Shown: piece by piece, positions 44,128 through 51,425 of the stretch
How positions within the stretch are numbered: the stretch's first letter is position 1
Layout of the letters: every line of letters begins with the position of its first letter
Source: Paenibacillus aceris
GTDB lineage: Bacteria > Bacillota > Bacilli > Paenibacillales > NBRC-103111
Assembly (NCBI RefSeq): GCF_017874035.1
Contig: NZ_JAGGKV010000001.1
Location: forward strand, 62,001-126,000
Direction of reading: 5' to 3'
Length of the DNA stretch: 64,000 nucleotides
Translations under genes and position numbers: made by a program
The notes under the pieces: model-generated
The model's input: only the letters and a program-made list of their open reading frames with translations
What the model was told of the DNA's origin: nothing
The model's database searches: none

Positions 44128-45038
44128 CGGTATTCCTCCAAATTTCTCCGATACAAACGGGAAGGACGGTGTCCCGCGTTTTCGGTGTACTGATCGGTCT
44201 CTGTCACGAGATCGCCAACTTTACGCCGGAAGGCGGCCTTCAGCAGTTCTTTGTCCAAAATGATCTCATAAACTTGTTGCAATTCCGTCAATGTAAAAAA
44301 TTTCGGCATTAGGTGCAGCGCAATGTCTGTATAGTTGACTTTCCCCCGCAGCCGATCGATGGCGCAGGCTATAAGCTTCGCATGATCGAAAGCCAAGCCT
44401 TCATTCCTTACTAACGAATAAACGGTTGACGTCGAGGTCGGCTTTGCCGTCACTGTCCGATTCACGACCGCTGTAAACTCCTTTCCTTCGCTGCTTAGCT
44501 TGAGCTCGTATTCCATCGTTTTGACGTATCCGTCCCCGATCAACTCTTTCCGCTCCCGCAGAAGCCGATAGGTTACCTTAAACCAGGCGGCATCGGCAGC
44601 GTCGTCTCCCGCCTTCAGCTGAACTTGGTCGCTATTGATCAATGCCATATAGCTGCAGCTCATCACCCAGGTACGCGGGTCCCGCCCAATATCGCTGAAG
44701 GTGTACAACTGCTCCAAATAAACGTCATCCACACCGGTTTCCTCGCGTAATTCCCTTGCCGCGGCCTGCTCCGTCGTCTCGTTCGGACGGACGAAGCCGC
44801 CTGGAAGCGCCCATTTGCCCAGGAACGGATGTCCTCCACGGCGAATGAGCAGGATTCGCAGCTCCTTTTCCGGCAGCTTGCGGTAGCTGTCCGCTTCCGC
44901 ATTCGTGACAGTGAAAATGACCATGTCCGCTGCCACCGAAGGCCGCTCATAATCCCCTGCCCGGTACTGCTCCAAAAATTCGCGTTCTGTAAGTCCATCG
45001 CGATCCAACAAATCCAAATGTCTCGTCTCCTTGATCAT
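44124..45038 (-). CDS. Nudix hydrolase with NrtR-type C-terminal winged helix
   Basis: A 304-residue protein: an N-terminal Nudix domain with an intact box (G-x5-E-x7-REL-REETGV in GGFVRPNETTEQAAARELRE and following residues) and a C-terminal winged-helix region ending GHRPSRLYRRN, as in NrtR regulators of NAD metabolism that bind ADP-ribose. Because the Nudix box is complete, it could also hydrolyse ADP-ribose. It lies 13 bases downstream of nadR and overlaps the PARG-like gene, so it may control its own operon in answer to ADP-ribose. Confidence 0.88.
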   Translation of the reverse strand: MIKETRHLDLLDRDGLTEREFLEQYRAGDYERPSVAADMVIFTVTNAEADSYRKLPEKELRILLIRRGGHPFLGKWALPGGFVRPNETTEQAAARELREETGVDDVYLEQLYTFSDIGRDPRTWVMSCSYMALINSDQVQLKAGDDAADAAWFKVTYRLLRERKELIGDGYVKTMEYELKLSSEGKEFTAVVNRTVTAKPTSTSTVYSLVRNEGLAFDHAKLIACAIDRLRGKVNYTDIALHLMPKFFTLTELQQVYEIILDKELLKAAFRRKVGDLVTETDQYTENAGHRPSRLYRRNLEEYR

Positions 45039-45051
45039 TTAATTTTTTATT

Positions 45052-46062
45052 CTAGCCGTTCATCTCTCCGAAATAGTTCCGATAGGGCTCGAACTTCGCC
45101 AATACATCATCTACCTTGCGCATTCGTTCCTCCAGACTTCCCCGCAGTGTGATAAATTGAATCCGCCGCTCCTTCAAATCCGCAATGATTTGCTTATGGA
45201 AAATATGACGCTTCTGAGCTCCGCTTCGGTCCCATGTATCGTCGTAAGGAATATCGTCATCGCAGAGGAAAAACAGATCGTAACGCTGCGCGTTTTCCAG
45301 AGCGATCCGGGTTAAAAGCTCCGGAGCACGGCCATGGTAATCCATGGCGAACATATAAGTGGTAATCGCATTGGTATCGACAAAAAGATACCGGTTCGCT
45401 TTCAGCAGAGCCTGCTCCTCCCGCTTGATATGCCCATCAGCGATTTCATCGAACGCTTCCAGACCGATTCTGCGGTCCACCTGGTGCTCAGTCCAATAAT
45501 CACGCCCGAATTCGCTCGCAAAAGTTGTGCGATACCGCTGAGCCAGCGCTTCCGTTATCGTGGATTTGCCGGTCGACATCGCTCCTACAAAAACCACTTT
45601 CGTAATTAAATCCCGATATACGATGTCACTTACAAATTCCCGGTACTTGTAAGGATCTGAACGAACCACTGTGGCCGAAATCGGTACCCGTTCGCGGGCT
45701 TCATCTACCCGTCGATCCGCCGCGCTTAGAGCAATGCTCATATGCTCGCCGTAAAACTCGCTGGAATAAAAATGCGTCACTTGCTCGCCATTCAGCAGCC
45801 CTAAAATATACTGCTCTTCCCGGATCTCATGCTCCCGGTCGTTCGAATAACCATCCGGACCGTCCCAGGCTTCGATCACCCGGACCGTAGAATACAGCTT
45901 GCGAATCCAATTCGCCCGGATATGAAGCGGTATCGAAGTGACTGTAGTCTCATAAATCACCACAATCAATTCGTCGACTTCTTGCAGCGCCGTCTCGATC
46001 ATGAACTGATGCCCTTTATGCAGCGGGGCAAACTTCCCCAGCGTTAATCCAAGCTTTTTCAT
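45052..46062 (-). CDS. nadR: NadR-type NMN adenylyltransferase / ribosylnicotinamide kinase
   Basis: A 336-residue two-domain enzyme. The N-terminal nucleotidyltransferase domain has the HxGH signature (KFAPLHKGHQF) and the C-terminal domain a Walker A loop (VGAMSTGKST) followed by a kinase fold (FVDTNAITTYMFA). Together they phosphorylate nicotinamide riboside to NMN and adenylate it to NAD. No N-terminal HTH is present, unlike the enterobacterial NadR repressor. AAAGGAGG precedes ATG 46062, which overlaps the pnuC stop by four bases (ATGA), so the transporter and enzyme are translationally coupled. Confidence 0.9.
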   Translation of the reverse strand: MKKLGLTLGKFAPLHKGHQFMIETALQEVDELIVVIYETTVTSIPLHIRANWIRKLYSTVRVIEAWDGPDGYSNDREHEIREEQYILGLLNGEQVTHFYSSEFYGEHMSIALSAADRRVDEARERVPISATVVRSDPYKYREFVSDIVYRDLITKVVFVGAMSTGKSTITEALAQRYRTTFASEFGRDYWTEHQVDRRIGLEAFDEIADGHIKREEQALLKANRYLFVDTNAITTYMFAMDYHGRAPELLTRIALENAQRYDLFFLCDDDIPYDDTWDRSGAQKRHIFHKQIIADLKERRIQFITLRGSLEERMRKVDDVLAKFEPYRNYFGEMNG

Positions 46063-46742
46063 GCCAACACCTCCTTTGCCCCTTTGTTCCAATTGTAATA
46101 ACCGTATACTGCGTTAACTAAATACGCGCTCCACATGGCAATCATCAGCGAACCTTCACCGCTACCCTCCATCATGCGGATTACCCACAGCAGCACCGTG
46201 AACATATTGAGAACGATATAGATCAACCATTGTTCCTTGAATCTTTTTACCATTAAAAGGGTAGCTACGATGGATAAAACCGTTGTAGTGGCATCGATAT
46301 AAGGTGAGTTCTGCCCCGGGATGAACGATAGCCCGATCCCTAGAAGCAGGCTACCTAATACGCACACCACCCCCGTGAGTAGCAGACCCTTAAGTTCCAT
46401 CTGACGCATGGACAGCTTGCCGCCTTGACGGTTATTTCTCCACATATAGAAGCCGACGACATTCATCGGAACAAAGAAAAGCAGATTCAGCATAACCTCT
46501 CCGAACAAACCGTTGACATAAGCCAAATATGCGTAGCCTACGGTATTGTACATTCCGAAAACATAGCTCATAAGGTTTCCTTTCGCAGCGAGCACCACAC
46601 ACAGCACTCCAGTAATAAATACGGTAAATCCGAATAAAGAATCATTAGAAATAACCGTAAACCCGACAGCAATTGAAGTAAACAAAACCAGCCAGGCTAT
46701 TTCAAACAAGTTCCAATAACCCCATGATTTATTCACTTTCAT
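46059..46742 (-). CDS. pnuC: PnuC-type nicotinamide riboside transporter
   Basis: A membrane protein of about 227 residues with seven to eight helices. PnuC marks are WNLFEIAWL at the N-terminus, SYVFGMYNTVGYAYLAY, FFVPMNVVGFYMWRNN, and FKEQWLIYIVLNMFTVLLW. Members carry nicotinamide riboside by facilitated diffusion, trapped inside by the NadR kinase encoded next. Three starts are possible: ATG 46757 without a ribosome site, ATG 46742 adjoining GAGGGG, and GTG 46736 six bases after it; the last has the best spacing. It is the first gene of the NAD-salvage operon. Confidence 0.9.
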   Translation of the reverse strand: MKVNKSWGYWNLFEIAWLVLFTSIAVGFTVISNDSLFGFTVFITGVLCVVLAAKGNLMSYVFGMYNTVGYAYLAYVNGLFGEVMLNLLFFVPMNVVGFYMWRNNRQGGKLSMRQMELKGLLLTGVVCVLGSLLLGIGLSFIPGQNSPYIDATTTVLSIVATLLMVKRFKEQWLIYIVLNMFTVLLWVIRMMEGSGEGSLMIAMWSAYLVNAVYGYYNWNKGAKEVLA

Positions 46743-46800
46743 CCCCTCAGCTTTCATCCAATTTCTGCACCGGACAGTCCAGCTTCTACTTAGTATTTGT

Positions 46801-46841
46801 TTGATATTATCAACTTGTTACTATCAAAGATAACAGAAAAT
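46801..46841. promoter_or_regulatory. Palindromic operator candidate upstream of pnuC
   Basis: TTGATATTATCAA (46801-46813) is a perfect palindrome around one base, and TATCAAAGATA follows 10 bases on, giving a second half-match (TTTGATA...TATCAAA). It sits 45-100 bases before the pnuC start and overlaps the expected promoter region. It could bind the NrtR-like protein of the operon or another NAD-responsive repressor. Confidence 0.4.
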
Positions 46842-46943
46842 TATGGATGAGGCAAGTAAATTGTAAAGATGAATCCCCATCCATCACTTTACGGAAACTG
46901 CTTAATTATAATATCCATAATCAAGCTCATGGTTCACGTTAGT

Positions 46944-47423
46944 TCAATCAAGAACGCCAAGAATTTGTTTTTTATGATGACCATCATGCTCAATAAATTC
47001 TTGAATGATGTACAGTAGTGAGTATGGTTCGCCTGTATTAGGGCAGTGTTTTACACCGTTTGCTGTTGTCTCTAGCAATAATTCTTCAGATTTCATGTTA
47101 CTTAATAGATGAATCAGTTTCATTCTATCGCTTGTGAATTCTTGAAGTAGTTGATCTTTAGTTACGCCTGAATTTGCATATTCAAATGCTTTGGCATTAT
47201 AAGAGTTGAAATCGGGAAACTCCATCCCTTCGCCTCTCCTAATCGAAGGTATGACCACATGGATCAAATGTAGATCCCAGTTTCTAAGATGTGCAATAAT
47301 TTCAGCTATTGATGCCTTTCCTTCTTTCACGGGCCTATACCAATCACTATCATTTAATTGATGTAATATATTTGTCCACTTGCAAAATTGTTCGTACTCA
47401 CTGATCGTTTTTTGTATATTCAT
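46944..47423 (-). CDS. DinB/DfsB-type four-helix metalloprotein
   Basis: A 159-residue protein with the DinB-like four-helix pattern: KASIAEIIAHLRNWDLHLIH with the first His, a long central helix, and YIIQEFIEHDGHHKKQILG with the closing His motif (HDxHH). These histidines bind a metal; relatives act as thiol-dependent transferases (bacillithiol S-transferases) or are uncharacterised. AGGAGG precedes the ATG. Monocistronic. Confidence 0.82.
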   Translation of the reverse strand: MNIQKTISEYEQFCKWTNILHQLNDSDWYRPVKEGKASIAEIIAHLRNWDLHLIHVVIPSIRRGEGMEFPDFNSYNAKAFEYANSGVTKDQLLQEFTSDRMKLIHLLSNMKSEELLLETTANGVKHCPNTGEPYSLLYIIQEFIEHDGHHKKQILGVLD

Positions 47424-47608
47424 AAGACATCCTCCTATTCATACTGAATAGATCATAGCACAATTTTTTCCGCAAGAACATATGTTTCTATTCTGTATTT
47501 TCGTCTGCCTAATTACTTATATTTCACCCTACTATTCTTCAATTAATGATTACATACTTGATATTTTCTATGAGATTTAGGAGCTTGTCTTGAAATTTTC
47601 AAATGGAA

Positions 47609-47646
47609 GCTGAGTTATTCGCAATAGGAAAACTCGGCTCTTTTTC
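47609..47646 (+). terminator. Orphan plus-strand terminator-like hairpin
   Basis: GCTGAGTT (47609-47616) pairs with AACTCGGC (47631-47638, one G-U pair), then CTCTTTTTCT. No plus-strand gene precedes it; the DinB gene runs the other way. A small palindrome TTGAAATTTTCAA lies just upstream at 47590-47602. It may end an unrecognised short transcript or be left over from a lost gene. Confidence 0.45.
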
Positions 47647-47801
47647 TATGCATGGTAATGAAAAAGAAAGAGTAGGTAATTATATGAGTACCAATAGTGG
47701 AAAAATATAGAAATAGGATTATCGGCTAGTCCCCCCTATGTCCTTTATTCATATAATGCAAATGTAACTATAAGACATTTAAAAGGGGAGGAGATATAAC
47801 T

Positions 47802-47813
47802 ATGAAATCATAA
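47802..47813 (+). other. Three-codon mini-ORF with a strong ribosome site
   Basis: GGGGAGGAG (about 47785-47793) is followed eight bases later by ATG AAA TCA TAA. It lies 77 bases before the ArsB/NhaD-type permease gene and downstream of a TATAAT at 47752. It may act in cis on leader structure, or be the frameshifted start of a former gene. The rest of the 467-base gap 47424-47890 holds only the hairpin at 47609. Confidence 0.4.
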
Positions 47814-47890
47814 CTATCAAACGGTTCCCACAGTTTCTAAAGAAATAATAGAGCTAGTCATTTACTTTATCGAAAAGAGGTTGAATTAAA

Positions 47891-49246
47891 ATGCTGCAAG
47901 ACTTGATGATTCCAATCACCATTATGTCGTTTTTATTCACCATTACTTTTATATTTTTGCGTCCTAATGTAAATGAAGCTATTCCGGCAACGGTTGGCGC
48001 CCTATTTGTCCTCCTTAGCGGCAGTGTTACCTTATCTGATTTGGGTAAAATAACTGAAACGATAGGCGGCGCTGCCATCACGATCATGGCAACCATTGTC
48101 ATGGCAATCGTTCTAGAAAGCTTTGGTTTTTTTCATTGGGCAGCCGAAATAATCGTAGAAAAAGCAAAAGGATCAGGCATACGCCTTTTCTGGCTCGTTA
48201 ATCTTTTTTGTTTCCTTATGACTTTGTTCGTCAATAATGATGGAAGTATCTTAATTACCACACCGATCTTGCTAATGTTATTGCATCATATGGGTCTGAA
48301 AAATCACCAAAAAATCCCTTATCTGCTATCCGGCGCCTTGATCGCAACCGCCTCTAGCGCACCCATAGGGGTTAGTAATATCGTAAATTTAATTGCTTTA
48401 AAAATTGTAAACATGACTCTTTACATGCACACGGCGATGATGTTCGTTCCCGCTACTATAGGACTCCTTCTCATGGTGACGCTATTGTACTTCCACTTTC
48501 GCAAAATCTTGCCACACAACGTCCCTATCAACATATCCGGATTATGGAACTATGATACTTCCAAAGGAAACCACCCATTAAAACCCAAACCTTTAACCAC
48601 CCCATCGGAAAATCGCGGTAAAACGATGCGCAATATCCTGATCTTTGTGTTTGTTGTACGTGTTGGTTTATTCGTCGCTTCTTACTTGGGAATTCCGGTT
48701 GCGTTCGCTGCTATTTTCGGTTCCCTTATCCTGCTGGGATGGCGTTGGTATCGGTTAAAAATCTCTCCTTTAGATATGGTAAAAAAAACACCGTGGTATA
48801 TCATCGTGTTTGCCTTCAGCATGTACGTAATTATCTATGGCTTGCATAACATTGGATTAACTGAGCTGCTAGTCCAGTTCCTCCAACCTATTGCTCACGG
48901 AAGTATGTTAAAAGCTAGTTTCATGATGGGGATTCTTGTATCTGTACTTTCTGATATTTTCAACAATCACCCTGCCTTGATGGTCGGAACTATTACTTTA
49001 ACGAGTATGGGTCTTGATCCACTCACACTTAAAGTCTCCTATCTTGCAAGCATTATCGGCAGCGACATAGGCTCCCTATTCTTACCTATTGGAACGCTGG
49101 CTTCCATCATGTGGATGCATATCGTCAAAAAAGGCAAAGTGAAGATCACTTGGGGCGATTATCTTAAAGCAACTTGGTATATTATCCCCATCACGGTTAT
49201 GTTTACGTTAGTTATTCTAGCATTTTGGGTAACCTGGATTTTTTAA
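47891..49246 (+). CDS. ArsB/NhaD (ion transporter superfamily) permease
   Basis: A 451-residue membrane protein with about eleven helices. Superfamily marks are FVNNDGSILITTPILLMLL in the first half and ATASSAPIGVSNIVNLIAL, and, mirrored in the second half, LSDIFNNHPALMVG and SIIGSDIGSLFLPIGTLASIMW. The paired NNDG/NNHP hairpins are typical of the ArsB, NhaD and CitM group. Arsenite is one possible substrate, but no arsR, arsC or arsA gene is nearby, so an organic or inorganic anion or Na/H exchange is equally possible. AGAGG precedes the ATG. It is followed 36 bases later by a second gene in the same direction. Confidence 0.85.
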   Translation: MLQDLMIPITIMSFLFTITFIFLRPNVNEAIPATVGALFVLLSGSVTLSDLGKITETIGGAAITIMATIVMAIVLESFGFFHWAAEIIVEKAKGSGIRLFWLVNLFCFLMTLFVNNDGSILITTPILLMLLHHMGLKNHQKIPYLLSGALIATASSAPIGVSNIVNLIALKIVNMTLYMHTAMMFVPATIGLLLMVTLLYFHFRKILPHNVPINISGLWNYDTSKGNHPLKPKPLTTPSENRGKTMRNILIFVFVVRVGLFVASYLGIPVAFAAIFGSLILLGWRWYRLKISPLDMVKKTPWYIIVFAFSMYVIIYGLHNIGLTELLVQFLQPIAHGSMLKASFMMGILVSVLSDIFNNHPALMVGTITLTSMGLDPLTLKVSYLASIIGSDIGSLFLPIGTLASIMWMHIVKKGKVKITWGDYLKATWYIIPITVMFTLVILAFWVTWIF

Positions 49247-49282
49247 TTCAAAATCATTCATCCTAATCTGGAGGTCATTCGT

Positions 49283-49951
49283 ATGCGAGTGCTTCAACCA
49301 TTTGTTGGTCAACAAGTGATTGTCGAGATTTCAGGAAATAATATTTGTAAAGGTACGTTGATCGATTTAGGTTTGGATATTATGGTCATGGTCAATGAAC
49401 AACAGTTCTACTATATCCCCTTGGTCCACGTGCAAAATGTAAAGTTGAATTTAGAGTCCAGTACAGGGACAGACACTCTATCTAGTGAAACGCCAATCGA
49501 TTATCTTGCAGATGGTCTCTCATTTCGGAAAATATTAAATACGGCAAAAGGTCGATTTGTAGAGATTTATGTAACTGGCAATAAAACGATTCACGGCTAT
49601 TTAACCAGTATTATGAATGATTATTTCGTCTTCTACTCTCCTGTCTATAAAACCATGTATGTGTCTATGAACCACTTAAAATGGTTAATTCCTTACCGCT
49701 CAAACGTTACTCCCTATTCGCTTGATAACCATTTTCTTCCTATGAATGCGATCAATATTACTTTATCAAGAACTTTTGAAGAACAGTGCAAAAAACTTGA
49801 AGGAAAAATAGTTGTTTTTGATCTTGGAGATCACACGAATAAAATAGGCTTGCTTCAGAAAGCGGATAGTGATTTCATACAACTAATAAATGCCTCTGGA
49901 GATAATGTATTATGGCATCTACAGCATCTAAAAACGGTATTTACGCCATGA
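49283..49951 (+). CDS. Unrecognised protein with two or three small beta-barrel-like repeats
   Basis: A 222-residue soluble protein without signal peptide. Repeated short beta patterns are visible: FVGQQVIVEISGNNICKGTL with YYIPLVHVQNVKL, GRFVEIYVTGNKTIHGYLTS with YVSMNHLKWLIPY, and GKIVVFDLGDHTNKIGLLQK with LWHLQHLKTVF. Each reads strand - turn - strand ending in a xxHLxxV strand, as in LSm-like or DUF2642-like barrels, so three tandem units are likely. GGAGGT precedes the ATG. Its position 36 bases after the permease gene suggests one operon and perhaps a regulatory role for transport. Confidence 0.65.
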   Translation: MRVLQPFVGQQVIVEISGNNICKGTLIDLGLDIMVMVNEQQFYYIPLVHVQNVKLNLESSTGTDTLSSETPIDYLADGLSFRKILNTAKGRFVEIYVTGNKTIHGYLTSIMNDYFVFYSPVYKTMYVSMNHLKWLIPYRSNVTPYSLDNHFLPMNAINITLSRTFEEQCKKLEGKIVVFDLGDHTNKIGLLQKADSDFIQLINASGDNVLWHLQHLKTVFTP

Positions 49952-50093
49952 TTATTAAAGGATCTTTCATAAAACAAATAAAAAAACGACCCTCAACATA
50001 GAAGGTCGATCGAAAAAAGGTTAATTAATGCATGTTTGCACTACACATTTTATGTGAAAGGTGTTTAAAACGTTTGGGCGACTAACTAATAGC

Positions 50094-50125
50094 AAAAAAA
50101 AGGCGGCTTATGCCTCCTTTTTATT
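50094..50125. terminator. Terminator between convergent genes
   Basis: AAAAGGCGG (50098-50106) and CCTCCTTTT (50113-50121) pair with one mismatch, with A- and T-runs on both sides. It can stop transcripts from 49951 (plus) and 50164 (minus). A weaker CGACC/GGTCG hairpin lies at about 49986-50009. Confidence 0.7.
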
Positions 50126-50163
50126 TTGGGTCTAACCGATGCGGCTTCGTTGCCATGCACTAT

Positions 50164-50391
50164 CTAGGAAAACTGCTCCGGTAACGCTTTAATTATCTCT
50201 TCATATTTTAGAGCGATAGTAATTTCCAAAATATGAACTGGATTTTGGTGAGCGTAGGCTAGCAGAAGTTCTTTATTAAACTCTTCATCGTTCATTTTCG
50301 AGCTTTTTCGGATCAGCTCCATCATTGCTTTTTGGCTTCTCGTATTCAATTGTTCGATTTTTTCTACGGCTAATTCAACTTCATTCTCCAT
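50164..50391 (-). CDS. Small hypothetical helical protein (75 residues)
   Basis: A short, acidic, mostly helical protein (VELAVEKIEQLNTRSQKAMM; ILEITIALKYEEIIKALPEQ) with no cysteines, signal or membrane segment. TAGGAG precedes the ATG by seven bases, and terminators flank the gene on both sides, so it forms its own unit. No family is recognised. Confidence 0.55.
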   Translation of the reverse strand: MENEVELAVEKIEQLNTRSQKAMMELIRKSSKMNDEEFNKELLLAYAHQNPVHILEITIALKYEEIIKALPEQFS

Positions 50392-50425
50392 AACTACGCT
50401 CCTAAATCAGAATCGTTTGAGTTCT

Positions 50426-50456
50426 AAAAAAAGCCGCGAATTACGCGACTTTTTTT
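50426..50456 (-). terminator. Terminator of the SleB-like gene
   Basis: GCCGCG/CGCGAC stem around AATTA, flanked by A7 and T7; on the minus strand a U-run follows the hairpin. It lies 18 bases beyond the stop at 50474. Confidence 0.8.
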
Positions 50457-50473
50457 GTTAGAACTGACTACTC

Positions 50474-51112
50474 TTAAAGAGTAAAAACATGATTACCAAT
50501 GGTAATCTTGGCTAATCTTTTTTTGCTCCAAGCTGCCTGTGCAATATCAGGATTATAAAAGTAAAGGGCGCCAGTTGTTGGATCCAAACCATTCAAAGCA
50601 GCTTTTGCCGCTCGGTAGGCTGACTCATTTGGTTTAAGGTTAAACTGGCCATCATCAATGGATGAAAATTGACCTGGTTGATGAATAACCTCCGTGATGG
50701 AGTCAGGGAATTTTTCGGATTGCACGCGATTAAGAACGACAGCTCCCACGGCAACTTGTCCTAAAAAGGACTCTCCTCGTGCTTCGGCATGAATGATTCG
50801 CGCCATTTCGTCCAGCACCGACTGTTTTGGCGAAATCGCACTTTTTAGTTTTGACAGAGTTAAGGAATCGGCTTCACCATCTGCTGACAAACCATAGCTG
50901 GTTTGAAATTTCTTTACCGCATTCTTGGTCTGGTTACCGTAATATCCGGTAATTCCTGTGTTAAAGTAACCGAGTGCGTTTAACCGTTCTTGCAAATCCA
51001 ATACTTGGTCACTTTGTGTGCCCTGAACTAATGATTGAGCGCTGACCGGTGCGGCCATCCCCATTACACCAAGGGAACAGACACAGATAAGTGCTTGTAG
51101 TTTCTTCTTCAT
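50474..51112 (-). CDS. SleB-like cell wall hydrolase (PG-binding + hydrolase_2)
   Basis: A 212-residue secreted enzyme: signal peptide in residues 1-25 (VSA/Q cleavage), a peptidoglycan-binding domain at about 33-92 (VLDLQERLNALGYFNTGITG), and a C-terminal SleB/CwlJ-type domain (ARIIHAEARGESFLGQVAVG with the catalytic Glu; QFSSIDDGQFN; ALYFYNP). It is a lytic transglycosylase-type enzyme that opens spore cortex or cell-wall peptidoglycan. YpeB, the usual SleB partner, is not adjacent, so it may be a vegetative or accessory relative. GAGGAGG lies upstream of the ATG. Confidence 0.88.
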   Translation of the reverse strand: MKKKLQALICVCSLGVMGMAAPVSAQSLVQGTQSDQVLDLQERLNALGYFNTGITGYYGNQTKNAVKKFQTSYGLSADGEADSLTLSKLKSAISPKQSVLDEMARIIHAEARGESFLGQVAVGAVVLNRVQSEKFPDSITEVIHQPGQFSSIDDGQFNLKPNESAYRAAKAALNGLDPTTGALYFYNPDIAQAAWSKKRLAKITIGNHVFTL

Positions 51113-51222
51113 GTTTCAAGATAACCTCCTCTTCCTTTTACGCGCCGCACATGGCAACCAATGCAGCATTACAAATTTAGGGGCGTTGATCCGATTCAAG
51201 ATGTCTCCTTACATACTTGAAA

Positions 51223-51250
51223 ATAGGGAACAGCACCAAGCTGTCCCTAT
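51223..51250. repeat. Inverted repeat in the 313-base gap before the SleB-like gene
   Basis: ATAGGGAACAGC and GCTGTCCCTAT pair with one bulged base around ACCAA, 110 bases upstream of the start at 51112. Otherwise the gap 51113-51425 shows no gene and no recognised riboswitch; a c-di-AMP (ydaO) aptamer, common before wall hydrolases, was looked for and not seen. Confidence 0.35.
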
Positions 51251-51380
51251 AAACTTCGGTTGAAACACGAATTTAAGGTCGCAAACAAGGATAAACGACT
51301 TCGTCGCCTTTTAGGACGAGCGCGTTTTTCAAGGTAGATGCGAAGCTAAAGTATAAACTTATACTTACTTATCTACTCGT

Positions 51381-51415
51381 AAAGAGGAGCTCTGCCGATT
51401 TGCAAGCTCCTCTTT
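51381..51415 (-). terminator. Terminator of locus C
   Basis: AAAGAGGAGCT (51381-51391) pairs perfectly with AGCTCCTCTTT (51405-51415) just beyond the stop of the GH95-like gene at 51426. The U-run is short. Confidence 0.65.
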
Positions 51416-51425
51416 ATAACCTGCA

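Noticed and set aside
44124..46742. NAD-linked phage-defence system
   Set aside because: The genes fit ordinary nicotinamide riboside salvage, and no NADase, TIR, SIR2 or phosphoribosyl-pyrophosphate-using partner is nearby.
47891..49246. Arsenic resistance operon
   Set aside because: Only the permease fold is shared; no arsR, arsC, arsA or acr3 gene is adjacent.
51121..51380. c-di-AMP (ydaO) riboswitch before the SleB-like gene
   Set aside because: None of the conserved aptamer blocks was found on the minus strand; only simple hairpins are present.
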